Shown piece by piece: positions 33,425 to 42,453 of a stretch of 64,000 nt of DNA. The notes beneath the pieces were generated by a model. That model worked only from the letters and a program-made list of their open reading frames with translations, made no database searches and was not told where the DNA came from. Every line of letters begins with the position of its first letter. Positions within the stretch are counted from its first letter, which is position 1. The stretch is from Stappia sp. ES.058 (GTDB lineage: Bacteria; Pseudomonadota; Alphaproteobacteria; Rhizobiales; Stappiaceae): contig NZ_LT629784.1 in NCBI RefSeq assembly GCF_900105595.1, positions 496,001 through 560,000 of the forward strand. The letters run 5' to 3'. The translations under genes were made by a program, and so were the position numbers.

Positions 33425-34376
33425 AATAGAGGAAGGTCACAAGCACCGAGGCGATCATGATCGCGATGGAAAATGGATAGCCGTAGGTCCAGGTGAGTTC
33501 CGGCATGCCCTCGAAATTCATGCCGTAGATCGAGGCGATCAGCGTCGGCGGTAGAAACACCACGGCGAGCACCGAGAAGATCTTGATGATCTGGTTCTGC
33601 TCGAGATTGACCAGTCCGACCGTGGCATCGAGCAGGAAGTTGAGCTTGGCGTCGAGGGCGTTGGCATGCTCGCGGACGGAGCGGATGTCCCTGCCGAGCG
33701 CCTTGCACTGGCCGCGCTGGGCGCTTGTGAGCCGCAGGGTCTTTGCGTGCAATGTCAGATAGACGAAGAGCCGCTCGAGGCTGGCGCAGGACTCATGCAT
33801 GCGCGCGACCTTGAGACCGATTTCGCCGATCCTTTTGATGGTCGCCTTGTAGGAGGCGGCCTTGCGGCTGTCGATGCCCTGTCCGAAGACGGCGCTGGAG
33901 ATCGCGTCGAATTCGGCGGAGGCCTCCTCGATCACATCGGCGGCGCGGTCGGCGATGGCATCAAGCAGGGCGAAAAGAATGTCGATGCCGGTCGCACCCT
34001 GCACCATGCCGGCCGAGAGACGGCGCGCCGCAAGATCGACGGACCGCGTCTCGCTGTGGCGGATCGTCACAATGCGCTCGGGTGTTGCGACGATCTTGAG
34101 GGTGGACACCATCGGATCCGGATCGCGGACAATGAGCGGCAGCACCGCCGTCATCACCAGCGCGCCTTGTGTTTCGTAAAGGCGTTCGGAGGTTTCGATC
34201 GCGCCGATGTCTTCCCCGCTTGGCACGGGAGCGCCGATCCACACGCTTGCGGCATGGCGTTCGTCGGCGTCTGGCGAGGAAAGGTCGAGCCAGACGGCAT
34301 CGACGGGTACGGGCTCGGCCGGTTGGATTGCCTGGGCACGCAATCCGGCGCCGTTGCGCACATAGGCGGTCATCAT
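33402..34376 (-). CDS. CorA family magnesium/metal ion transporter
   Basis: A 324-residue protein with a large cytoplasmic domain and two C-terminal membrane helices. The CorA signature GMN is in IASIYGMNFEGMPELTWTYG, between the helices. KLNFLLDATVGLVNLEQNQI forms the stalk helix typical of the pentamer. Transported ion is probably Mg2+ (or Co2+/Ni2+). The start is one of two adjacent ATG codons at 34376/34373. It is convergent with the GNAT gene, overlapping it by 23 bp. Confidence 0.92.
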   Translation of the reverse strand: MMTAYVRNGAGLRAQAIQPAEPVPVDAVWLDLSSPDADERHAASVWIGAPVPSGEDIGAIETSERLYETQGALVMTAVLPLIVRDPDPMVSTLKIVATPERIVTIRHSETRSVDLAARRLSAGMVQGATGIDILFALLDAIADRAADVIEEASAEFDAISSAVFGQGIDSRKAASYKATIKRIGEIGLKVARMHESCASLERLFVYLTLHAKTLRLTSAQRGQCKALGRDIRSVREHANALDAKLNFLLDATVGLVNLEQNQIIKIFSVLAVVFLPPTLIASIYGMNFEGMPELTWTYGYPFSIAIMIASVLVTFLYFRWKKLL

Positions 34377-34623
34377 GGTGCTCGCACTCCCACTAAAGTC
34401 GGCTTGCCCGGACCCGATCCGACCTGTGTGACACCATGATGAAGGAAGATGACCGGCGCGTCTCGCGCGGCGCGGAGATGCGCAAGGGTTTCAGGACCCG
34501 CCAACCGCGCGTCCTGAATGTCTTGTGCTGCCGGCCAGAAGCCCTGGCCTCGATAGCCCGTTGTTCGCGTTCATCGCGCGACGACCCGGCGGGCGCGGCT
34601 ATCCTGGTCCGTTCCGGGCGGAG

Positions 34624-34770
34624 TTATTTACCCGAACCGCCTGCCGTCTTCACCGTCGCCTTGTTGCAAAGCGCCGCGGCGTTGATCGCGTTGATCCCGA
34701 CCGGCTTGTAGAGCGCGTCCAGGTTGGGGCGCGGCGTGGCAGGGGCGGATTGGGGTGACTTCGAGGTCAT
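34624..34770 (-). CDS. Small conserved hypothetical protein, 48 aa
   Basis: Direct translation gives MTSKSPQSAPATPRPNLDAL, then YKPVGINAINAAALCNKATV, then KTAGGSGK and TAA. The composition is unlike random reading of GC-rich DNA: it has a hydrophobic core (YKPVGINAINAAALC) flanked by Pro/Ser and Lys/Gly ends. The upstream 219 bp is AT-richer and could hold its promoter. The 247 bp on the other side, up to corA, show nothing recognisable. Family not recognised with certainty. Confidence 0.5.
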   Translation of the reverse strand: MTSKSPQSAPATPRPNLDALYKPVGINAINAAALCNKATVKTAGGSGK

Positions 34771-34989
34771 TGTTGACAGTCCAACGTCGATGAGTTCGGC
34801 CCGGGGGAATTCCCGTCAGCTCAAGGGAACAGTGAAGGTCACAATTCGACGAAACTAAGGATGCCGCCACAAAACCTTGTGAATCCAGTCACTTTCCCTT
34901 TCGCGCTGTAAGAATTCGCGAGTTGGAGGCGCCGCGCCGCGTGTGGTCATACGCCTTCAGAATCTGGAATTGCACAAAAAATCAGCAAG

Positions 34990-36369
34990 TTAGTCCTTTA
35001 GCATTCCCGCCGGCAGCTCCGCGAGCGTGTCATTGAGGGCGGCATCCAGGCAATCAAACAACTGGTCCAGTTCTTCCTCGGAGATGATCATCGGGGGGCA
35101 GAGCGCCACGGTGTCGCCGACCGCGCGCAGGATCGCGCCGTGTTTTTGTGCATGGGCGACGCAGCGCGGACCGATTGCAAGCGCGGAATCGAAGGGCGTG
35201 CGTGCCGTCTTGCTGGCCACCAGTTCGACGCCGCCGATCAGCCCTGTGCCGCGCACCTCGCCGACAAGCGGGTGGTCCGCGATGCGCGCAAGCCGTGCCA
35301 GGAACTGAGGCTCGAGGCCGCGCACGTTTTCCAGGACCCCCCGCTTCTGATAGATCTCGATCGCCTTCGCGCCGAGCGCGCAGCCGAGCGGATGTCCGCC
35401 GTAGGTAAAGCCGTGGCCGAAGACGCCGATCTTGCGCGATTCCTCCACGAAGGCGTCATACATCTCCTGGCCGACCATCACCGCGCCGAGCGGGGCGTAG
35501 GCGGAGGTCAACTGCTTGGCGCAGGAGATCGTGTCGGGCGTGAAGCCCATCGTCTCGCAGCCCCACCAGTTGCCGGTGCGCCCGAAGCCGTTGATCACCT
35601 CGTCGTCGATGAACAGGATGTCGTGTTCCGCGAGAAGCGCCTGCACCGCTTGGTAGTATCCCTCGGGCGGCACAATGACGCCGCCGGCACCCAGGATCGG
35701 TTCGGCGATGAAGGCGGCGATGGTCTCCGGCCCTTCGCGTTCGATCATGGATCGTAGATTTGCGACGATCCTTGCCGTGAAGGCGTCGTCGTCCTCCCCC
35801 GGTTCCGCGAAGCGATAGGCGTGCGGACAATCGGTGTGCAGGATCCGGTCAACCGGCAGGTCGAAGTCGCGGTGGTTGTTCGGCAGTCCCGTGAGCGAGG
35901 CGGCGACGATGGTGACGCCGTGGTAGGCCTTCACCCGGGAGATGATCTTCTTCTTTTCCGGTTTGCCGCGCGCGTTGTTGTAATACCAGGCGAGTTTCAC
36001 CTGGGTGTCGTTCGCCTCCGAACCTGAGGAGGTGAAGAACACCTTGGAGGCCTCGAAGGGCGCGAGCTCCTTGAGCTTTTCGGCGAGTTCGATGGCCGGC
36101 TCCATGCTCTTGCCGCCAAACAGGTGATAATAGGGCAACCGGTCGAGCTGTTCCTTTGCCGCCGCGATCAGCTCCTCGTCGCCAAAGCCCAGGCCGGCAC
36201 ACCACAGACCGGACATTCCTTCGATGTAGGATTTTCCGTGGGTGTCGAAGACATGGACGCCCTTGCCGTGATCGAGCACGAGCGGGCCGGTGTCGCGCAG
36301 CGTGTGAAGCGCCGTATAGGGATGCAGAAGCGCGTCCACATCGCGGGTCTGGACATTGGTCAAGGGCAT
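34990..36369 (-). CDS. Class III PLP-dependent aminotransferase (aspartate aminotransferase family)
   Basis: A 459-residue omega-amino-acid or polyamine transaminase. [20 protein letters not shown] is the PLP-phosphate region, [20 protein letters not shown] holds the PLP-binding Asp, and the Schiff-base lysine is in [20 protein letters not shown]. The [20 protein letters not shown] motif completes the set. Relatives use putrescine, GABA, beta-alanine or taurine with pyruvate, and the choice cannot be made from sequence. AGGAG before the ATG at 36369 sets the start. The DUF1499 gene is 58 bp upstream on the same strand. Confidence 0.9.
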   Translation of the reverse strand: MPLTNVQTRDVDALLHPYTALHTLRDTGPLVLDHGKGVHVFDTHGKSYIEGMSGLWCAGLGFGDEELIAAAKEQLDRLPYYHLFGGKSMEPAIELAEKLKELAPFEASKVFFTSSGSEANDTQVKLAWYYNNARGKPEKKKIISRVKAYHGVTIVAASLTGLPNNHRDFDLPVDRILHTDCPHAYRFAEPGEDDDAFTARIVANLRSMIEREGPETIAAFIAEPILGAGGVIVPPEGYYQAVQALLAEHDILFIDDEVINGFGRTGNWWGCETMGFTPDTISCAKQLTSAYAPLGAVMVGQEMYDAFVEESRKIGVFGHGFTYGGHPLGCALGAKAIEIYQKRGVLENVRGLEPQFLARLARIADHPLVGEVRGTGLIGGVELVASKTARTPFDSALAIGPRCVAHAQKHGAILRAVGDTVALCPPMIISEEELDQLFDCLDAALNDTLAELPAGMLKD

Positions 36370-36427
36370 GGTTGCGATCTCCTGAATACGGCGGGCGGGC
36401 GGCGCAATTCGCCGCGCCACGCATCGA

Positions 36428-37474
36428 CTATTGTTGTGCCGGATCTGGCGGGTCGTCCTGATAGATTTCCGAAATGTCGTCGGGCAGGGGCGTGATACCG
36501 CCTGCGTCGTCCTGTGCGGCGGTCCCTTCCTCAGCGGAAAGGCGGGGGTCGCTCTCCTCGTCCGGCTTCATGGACGGGAGCGGGGGAGGCCCGTCCTCCT
36601 CCTCGCGTGGCGCGTCCGGGTCGAGCGGCGGCAGCTCCGGCAGTTCCTCGTCGTCTTCCAGGGCCTCCACCGCGCCGAAAGCGGCCAGCAGGGCGGCGTC
36701 GAGGTCTTCGAAAAAGCCGCGGATGCGACGGGCATTGGCCCCGAGATCGTGCTGGCCGAAGCGTGAGGCGGAACGGATGTCGAGGCGTGCCCCGACCGGA
36801 TCGGGAAGGATGCGAACCGAGACATCGTCGCGAAAGGCAAAGAGCAGCGATGTTGCTTCCGCCTGAAAGCGGGTCGGCTCGTCGGGCATCCCGGGCGGGA
36901 GTTCCGCGGTAATCATCCAGCCCGATTGTTCCGCGACCCGGCGCGCGGCCGCATGCAGATCGGCCGGCGCCACCCGGAAGCGGCGCGAGACGATGTCCGG
37001 GTAGGCGGTCTGTTGCAGACCGCCGGACGTAAAGTCGTGCGGGGGAACGCCGGCCCCGGTTGGCGGTAGCGCCGGAGGCGCCTCGATGTCGGTGCTGACG
37101 TCGGCAAGAAGCGGGTAGTGCCAGAATCCGTAAAGGCCCGCGAACACGGGCGCCACGGCGATGAGGCCGTAGACCAGGCCCCGCAGGGCCCGTGCCCAGC
37201 CGGTTCCGCCCCGGCTCCAGAGACTCGCGAGCGAAAAGACACCCGTCGCAATGGCCATGCCGCCGAGCACAAAACCGGTCGCGAGAATGACGAGGACCTG
37301 CGGCGTGGTCACGAATTCGAAGCGGTGGAGCAACGCGCCGATCACGAGCACGGGCACGGCGAAGCGGCCGCTCCACAGGCTGGCACCGGCGAGCCGCGAT
37401 CGCCGGACGGGGATCTTTTTGTGCATGCTGCGGGCCGCCGATCCGGGTTGATGAACCGTCATTGGCCTTACCAT
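36428..37474 (-). CDS. DUF1499 domain membrane protein
   Basis: A 348-residue inner-membrane protein. Three hydrophobic helices lie in the first 125 residues ([55 protein letters not shown]). The DUF1499 domain follows, with [38 protein letters not shown] and [20 protein letters not shown]. The C-terminal 75 residues are an acidic, proline-rich disordered tail. Function is unknown. The start may instead be the second Met at 37462. Confidence 0.78.
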   Translation of the reverse strand: MVRPMTVHQPGSAARSMHKKIPVRRSRLAGASLWSGRFAVPVLVIGALLHRFEFVTTPQVLVILATGFVLGGMAIATGVFSLASLWSRGGTGWARALRGLVYGLIAVAPVFAGLYGFWHYPLLADVSTDIEAPPALPPTGAGVPPHDFTSGGLQQTAYPDIVSRRFRVAPADLHAAARRVAEQSGWMITAELPPGMPDEPTRFQAEATSLLFAFRDDVSVRILPDPVGARLDIRSASRFGQHDLGANARRIRGFFEDLDAALLAAFGAVEALEDDEELPELPPLDPDAPREEEDGPPPLPSMKPDEESDPRLSAEEGTAAQDDAGGITPLPDDISEIYQDDPPDPAQQ

Positions 37475-37516
37475 GCCCGTTTCGGGTTGCGAACCGTCTT
37501 CACCTGTGCCGATGCC

Positions 37517-39151
37517 CTATTCGGGAAAGGAGTAGGCGGAGAACTGCTCGCGCAATGCGGTTTTCTTGATCTTGCCGGTTGCCGTATGGGGGATTTCATC
37601 GACAAAGACCACATCGTTGGGCATCCACCATTTGGCGATGCGCCCCTCGAAAGAGGCGAGAATATCGGATGCGTCGGGCGTACAGCCGTCGCGCGGAACG
37701 ATGATCAGGAGCGGCCGCTCGTCCCACTTGGGATGGGACACGCCAATCACCGCGGCTTCCGCAACATGCGGATGCAAGAGCGCCAGGTTTTCCAGGTCGA
37801 TGGTGGAGATCCATTCGCCGCCGGACTTGATCACGTCCTTTGCGCGGTCGGTGATCTGCATGTATCCGTTTTCATCGATATGCGCGACGTCGCCGGTGTC
37901 GAAGAAATTGGCCTCGTCGACGATTGGCGTGTCGCCCTTGAAGTAGGTCTGCGAAATTGCCGGCCCGCGCACCTTCAGCCGCCCGAAGGTCTTGCCGTCC
38001 CAGGGCCGCTCTCTGCCCTCGTCGTCGGTGATCTTCATTTCCACGCCGAAGGGCGCATGTCCCTGTTTTTCCTGTAGGTCGAGCTTGGCCTCGCCCTCGA
38101 GATCGACGACCTCGGGCTTGATCGAGCACACGGTGCCGAGCGGGCTCATCTCCGTCATGCCCCAGGCGTGCATCACGCGCACGTCGTAGACCTCCTCGAA
38201 CGCCTTGGTGATTGCACGCGGGCAGGCGGCGCCGCCGATCACGACCCGTTCCAGATGGGGCAGCGCCTTGCCGCTTTTCTCCAGATATTGAAGCAGCATC
38301 AGCCAGATGGTGGGAACCGCGGCGGTAAGTGTCACCTTTTCCGCATCGAGCAGTTCCCAGATGGCCTCGCCATCCATGCGGGGGCCCGGCATCACGATTG
38401 CCGATCCGGCAAGCGGACAGGAGAAGGCGAGCGACCAGCCGTTTGCGTGGAACAGCGGAACCACCGGCATCACCCGGTCTCGCGCCGAAAGCCCGAGCAT
38501 GTCCGGCGTCGCCGCCGACATGGCGTGGAGCACGTTGGAGCGATGCGAATAAACCACCCCCTTGGGGTTGCCGGTGGTGCCCGATGTGTAGCACATGCCC
38601 GCGGCAGCGTTTTCATCGAGCTCCACCCAAGCGAAATCGGCGTCTGCCTCCGCCAGCCATTCTTCGTAGGGTGAGGACGGGAAGCCGGTCTCGGGCATGT
38701 TGGCGGCATCGGTCAGCACGACGACGTGTTCGATCGTGGTCAATTCGCCCCAGATTTTCTCCACGATGGGAACGAAGGTCAGGTCGACGACCAGGAGCCG
38801 GTCTTCGGCGTGGTTGATGATCCAGGCGATCTGCTGCGGGAACAGTCGCGGATTGACGGTGTGGTAGACGGCGCCGATGCCGAGAAGCCCGTACCAGACC
38901 TCCATGTGACGCCAGGTGTTCCAGGCGAGCGTTGCCACCCGGTCCCCTTCCTTCAGCCCGTAGCGGGTGAAGCGCTTTGCCAGGGTGAGGGCCCGGTCGC
39001 GCATTTCGGCGTAGTTGGTGCGGTGGATCGGGCCTTCCACCGAGCGCGATACGATCTCCCGGGTCGGGTTATTGCGCGCGGCATGGTCGAGGATGCGGGG
39101 GCAGGTCAATGACCAGTCCTGCATCAGGCCGGGCAGTGCGGGCGCGGGCAT
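37517..39151 (-). CDS. Long-chain fatty acid-CoA ligase / acyl-CoA synthetase (AMP-binding)
   Basis: A 544-residue adenylate-forming enzyme that activates a fatty acid with ATP and CoA. The AMP-binding P-loop is MCYTSGTTGNPKGVVYSHRS, followed by HAWGMTEMSPLGTVCS, FFDTGDVAHIDENGYMQITD and the C-terminal catalytic lysine region IPHTATGKIKKTALREQF. This set matches the medium/long-chain synthetase subgroup (FadD3/AlkK-like). CGGAAGGAGA before the ATG at 39151 fixes the start; longer readings have no domain. It fits the beta-oxidation genes at 27-31 kb. Confidence 0.92.
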   Translation of the reverse strand: MPAPALPGLMQDWSLTCPRILDHAARNNPTREIVSRSVEGPIHRTNYAEMRDRALTLAKRFTRYGLKEGDRVATLAWNTWRHMEVWYGLLGIGAVYHTVNPRLFPQQIAWIINHAEDRLLVVDLTFVPIVEKIWGELTTIEHVVVLTDAANMPETGFPSSPYEEWLAEADADFAWVELDENAAAGMCYTSGTTGNPKGVVYSHRSNVLHAMSAATPDMLGLSARDRVMPVVPLFHANGWSLAFSCPLAGSAIVMPGPRMDGEAIWELLDAEKVTLTAAVPTIWLMLLQYLEKSGKALPHLERVVIGGAACPRAITKAFEEVYDVRVMHAWGMTEMSPLGTVCSIKPEVVDLEGEAKLDLQEKQGHAPFGVEMKITDDEGRERPWDGKTFGRLKVRGPAISQTYFKGDTPIVDEANFFDTGDVAHIDENGYMQITDRAKDVIKSGGEWISTIDLENLALLHPHVAEAAVIGVSHPKWDERPLLIIVPRDGCTPDASDILASFEGRIAKWWMPNDVVFVDEIPHTATGKIKKTALREQFSAYSFPE

Positions 39152-39362
39152 GAGATCTCCTTCCGGAAGGTTCAGCTCTTTGTTTCGGTGAGCTTTTCTT
39201 GTCCCCACATTAGCACCGGGAGGTGCGGGCCTGTCCAGCGTCGCGCGAGGTGATTGGCGCGCGGTTGGCTGGCGTCGGCTTTCGAAAGGAGAGCCCCTTG
39301 CAGCGTCGACGGCACGATGGGGAGAGTGCAGTTCCCGCAAACAGGACGAGGAAACAGGCGAA

Positions 39363-39742
39363 ATGAGCGATGCTGATACCCGACCGGCCGGCGACGGGCA
39401 GACGCGACGGCTGCTGGACCCCGGCGCGTCCAACATCCAGCTGATCTACATCCTGTATCTGGTGGGTCTGGTGTTCGGACTGACAGCGCTCGTCGGCATC
39501 GTGCTGGCCTATATGAACCGGCCAAGGCGGATGCGATGGCCGCGAGCCACTACACCTATCTGATCCGCACGTTCTGGATCGGCCTTGCCGGTGCGCTGGT
39601 GTCCGCGCTGCTGATGATGGTCGGCATCGGGTTCCTGCTGATGATCGCGCTTGTCGTCTGGCTGATCGTGCGCTGCGTGAAGGGCCTGCAGTGGATTTCG
39701 CGCGGCGAGCCCGTTCCCAATCCCGAAACCTGGCTGTTCTGA
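39363..39742 (+). CDS. DUF4870-like membrane protein, apparent 1-bp frameshift
   Basis: The first part reads LDPGASNIQLIYILYLVGLV, then FGLTALVGIVLAYMNR, in one frame. The second reads AKADAMAASHYTYLIRTFWI, then GLAGALVSALLMMVGIGFLL and VRCVKGLQWISRGEPVPNPE, in another. Together they make a typical DUF4870 protein with three membrane helices. They join as ...AYMNR-AKADAM... if one G is added at about 39520 (CCGGCC to CCGGGCC). The end TWLF is the usual family C-terminus. Function unknown. GAGGAAACAGG supports the ATG. True inactivation or a sequence error are both possible. Confidence 0.7.
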
Positions 39743-39768
39743 GAACGAGATCTTGCACGCCGTGGCGA

Positions 39769-40476
39769 TCAGGTGCGGGCGCGAATCCATTCCAGCGCCT
39801 GCGTGAGCGATCCGACGACGTGATCGGCGTGGTCCTGCAACACCTTGGCCGGCACGGTCCCGGTCGTAACGCCAAGCGTTTGCGCGCCGGCGCTGCGGCC
39901 GGCGTGCATGTCGTGCAGGCTGTCGCCGACCATGACGACCTCCGCGGGAGTCAGCCCGAGAGCATCGCAGAACCCCTGTACCATGCCCGGCGCCGGCTTG
40001 GCGCCATGGCCGCTGTCGAAGCCGATCACCGCGTCGAAACGGGATTCCAGCCCAAGCGTCGCCAGTTGCGTGCGCGCCGAGGCTTCGCCGTCGTTGGTCG
40101 CAATACCAAGGCGCAGGCCGAGGGCGGCCAGCGCGTCGAGCACCGGCAGGAGGTCGGCGAAGGGCGTGAGGTGCGGCAGGCTCATGTCGCCGACCCGCGC
40201 ATTCAGGTCCGCGAACAGTGCTTCGATGTCCCGTCCCTTCAAGATGTCCGCCCAGGCTGCCGCGATATCGTTGTTTGAGCCGGCGACGACGATTGAATCG
40301 GGATGAAATTGCCGTGTTGCCAGATCATAGCCGCTGGCCTCTCCGAGCCGCACCATCAGGTGACCGTCGCCGTCCGAAAGTTCCTCCAGGATTGTGAGAA
40401 AGGTCGGGGCCCAGGTCGCCTGAAAGTCGATCAGCGTGCCGTCCTTGTCGAAGAGCACCGCCTTGAGCGATGTCAC
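39769..40476 (-). CDS. HAD family hydrolase (phosphoglycolate phosphatase-like), copy 2 of a tandem pair
   Basis: A 235-residue phosphatase. HAD motif I is VLFDKDGTLIDF with the nucleophile Asp, motif II is GIATNDGEAS, motif III is Lys in HGAKPAPGM, and motif IV is VVMVGDSLHDMHAG. The GTG start overlaps the TGA stop of the upstream HAD gene (GTGA), so the two are translationally coupled. The two proteins share the motifs LFD.DGTL, TN.EAS and VGDSLHDMHA, and appear to be a tandem duplication. Substrate is unknown. Confidence 0.88.
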   Translation of the reverse strand: MTSLKAVLFDKDGTLIDFQATWAPTFLTILEELSDGDGHLMVRLGEASGYDLATRQFHPDSIVVAGSNNDIAAAWADILKGRDIEALFADLNARVGDMSLPHLTPFADLLPVLDALAALGLRLGIATNDGEASARTQLATLGLESRFDAVIGFDSGHGAKPAPGMVQGFCDALGLTPAEVVMVGDSLHDMHAGRSAGAQTLGVTTGTVPAKVLQDHADHVVGSLTQALEWIRART

Positions 40477-41186
40477 GGGACCTGCTCCGCCGCCAGCGCG
40501 ACGGTGAGAAGGTCGCGCATTTCGACCAAGACGAGATCGGCTTCCGGTTCCAGCTCGGCGCGCGTCACGGCGCCGGTGGTGACGGCGATACGGATCATCC
40601 CGGCATCGCGCGCGGCATGCATGTCGTGCAGGCTGTCGCCGACCATGGCGATCTCGGCCGGGTCGAGGCCGGTGTGGCGGGCGAAGGCGAGCAATTGTCC
40701 CGGCGCGGGCTTGCGCCCGAAACCGCTGTCGTAGCCGGCGAGAAAGCCGAAGGTGGTGCCGACACCGAGCGCCTCCATCTGAACCCGTGCGGAGGCTTCC
40801 GTGCCGTTGGTCGCAAGTCCGACGGGCAGCCCTGCCGCGTGCAGGCCGTGAAGGGTCTCCAGAACGCCCGGAAACGGCGTGACATTGAGGGTGGCGTGTT
40901 CCAGGAGCGTCGCCTCGATGCGCGCCAGCATCGCGTCCGGGTCCGGCTCGCCAAGAACCCGCGCCCAGTCGGTCGAATAGTCCGCCGGCGCCTGCACCTT
41001 CATCGGCGAGGGCCCGGTAAACCGCGCGCCGGCAACGTCGAACATCGCCATCCGCGACAGGGTTTCCAGGTGGGCGGCATCGTTGCCGGCAAGGTCGGTC
41101 AGCACGGCGGCGATCGCCGGTCCCCAGGTCCGGTCGAAATCCGTCAACGTGCCGTCGCGGTCGAAGAGAACGGCCTTGATACGCAT
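40473..41186 (-). CDS. HAD family hydrolase, copy 1 of a tandem pair
   Basis: A 237-residue relative of the next gene. Motif I is VLFDRDGTLTDFDRTWGPAI, motif II GLATNGTEAS, motif III GRKPAPGQLLAF and motif IV IAMVGDSLHDMHAARDAG. Start MRIKAVLFDRDG at 41186 is preferred over an ATG/GTG seven residues earlier. Phosphoglycolate phosphatase-type activity is the default guess. The metallo-beta-lactamase gene lies upstream on the same strand. Confidence 0.88.
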   Translation of the reverse strand: MRIKAVLFDRDGTLTDFDRTWGPAIAAVLTDLAGNDAAHLETLSRMAMFDVAGARFTGPSPMKVQAPADYSTDWARVLGEPDPDAMLARIEATLLEHATLNVTPFPGVLETLHGLHAAGLPVGLATNGTEASARVQMEALGVGTTFGFLAGYDSGFGRKPAPGQLLAFARHTGLDPAEIAMVGDSLHDMHAARDAGMIRIAVTTGAVTRAELEPEADLVLVEMRDLLTVALAAEQVP

Positions 41187-41279
41187 GAAATGATCCGTGG
41201 GTTTCAAGGAGAGGGGCGGCAGACGCGCAATCTCATGCCACGCTGTGCCGCCCGCGGCAAGGCTCTCGAGGTTGCCATC

Positions 41280-42197
41280 TCACGCCGACGGAGTGGGAGA
41301 ATATCGCGCGGCAAGGGAAGGTGGCCCTTCCGAAACGACCAGTCCGCGCTCGACCAGCCATTCGATCTGCGCCAGGACGGAGAGCGCGGCCGCGCCGTGC
41401 AGGCTCCTGTCGACGTCCCGGTAGATCGTCGCGACCATCTGCGGAATCGTGCATTCGCCCGCCTCAAGTCGCGCCATGATCGCTTGTTCGCGCGCCAGGC
41501 GATGTGCCTTGAGGCCGGCGAGATAGTCGGCCGGCACGCGGACCGGTCCACCGTGGCCCGGCAGATAGAGCGCGTCGTCTCGCGCCATCAGCCGTTCGAG
41601 AGAGGCCATGTAGGCGCTCATCGAGCCGTCCGGCGGGGCGACGATGGAGGTCGACCAGGCCATGACGTGGTCGGCGGAAAAGAGAACACGGCCTTCATCC
41701 AGCGCGAAGGCCAGATGATTTGCCGTATGGCCGGGGGTTTCGACGGCGGAGAGCGTCAGCCCGTCGACGGCGAGCGTGTCACCATCGAACAGTTCTCGGT
41801 CGGGCCTGTGTTGCATGTCGGCGCTGGCATCGAGCGGATTGACCTCGCCGGAAAACAGCGGCCGCGCCGCCACATGCGGCCCGCAGCCGACAATCGGTGC
41901 GCCGGTCATCTCCTTGAGCAGCCGCGCGCCCGGCGAATGATCCGCGTGGGTGTGCGTTACCAGGATGGCCGTGATCGGGGCTTTGCCGCATGTCTCGAGG
42001 ATCAGCTCGAGATGAGCGCGGTCTTCTGGACCCGGATCGATGACCGCGACTTCGGCGCGTCCGACCAGATAACTGTTGGTGCCATGCCAGGTGAATGGAC
42101 CGGCATTGCGCGCCGTGATCCGGCGCACCGCATCGCTGACCGGCACGGCGCTGCCATGGGCGGGATCGAACTTGCGGTCGTGCTCCAGTCTGGCCAT
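41280..42197 (-). CDS. Metallo-beta-lactamase fold hydrolase (LACTB2/glyoxalase II-like)
   Basis: A 305-residue zinc hydrolase. The metal signature HxHxDH is ILVTHTHADHSPGARLLKEM. Further ligands are the His in VETPGHTANHLAFAL and the Asp in LFSADHVMAWSTSI, and the closing His is in LYLPGHGGPV. A C-terminal winged-helix domain (about 225-290) resembles the LACTB2 group. Substrate is unknown. The start is MARLEHDRKF at 42197. Upstream in-frame Met codons would overlap the phosphatase-kinase promoter region. It is divergent from phoR. Confidence 0.88.
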   Translation of the reverse strand: MARLEHDRKFDPAHGSAVPVSDAVRRITARNAGPFTWHGTNSYLVGRAEVAVIDPGPEDRAHLELILETCGKAPITAILVTHTHADHSPGARLLKEMTGAPIVGCGPHVAARPLFSGEVNPLDASADMQHRPDRELFDGDTLAVDGLTLSAVETPGHTANHLAFALDEGRVLFSADHVMAWSTSIVAPPDGSMSAYMASLERLMARDDALYLPGHGGPVRVPADYLAGLKAHRLAREQAIMARLEAGECTIPQMVATIYRDVDRSLHGAAALSVLAQIEWLVERGLVVSEGPPSLAARYSPTPSA

Positions 42198-42453
42198 TTG
42201 CGGGCGCCTGATCTGTCGGAGGGCGGGAACAGTCTGCGTCGGGCTTACCCGATCAGCGCTCGCTCCGGCAAGCCGGTTGGAACCGCCGCCGCACGCGGGT
42301 CGGCGTCTTTGGTTTGTCATGAGCTGCGTGTTAGGCCATCCTCCCGCCATTGCGGCCCGACAAACGGGCCTGCGAAAACCGGCCGACCCGACGACCGGGC
42401 TTTTGAAAACCGGCGGTCCCGCCGGCCGTCCGAGATGATCCGAAAGCGCTGCC

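Noticed and set aside
36428..36660. Mobile element or foreign DNA at the acidic, Pro-rich end of the DUF1499 gene
   Set aside because: Base composition matches the surroundings, and disordered tails are common in such proteins.
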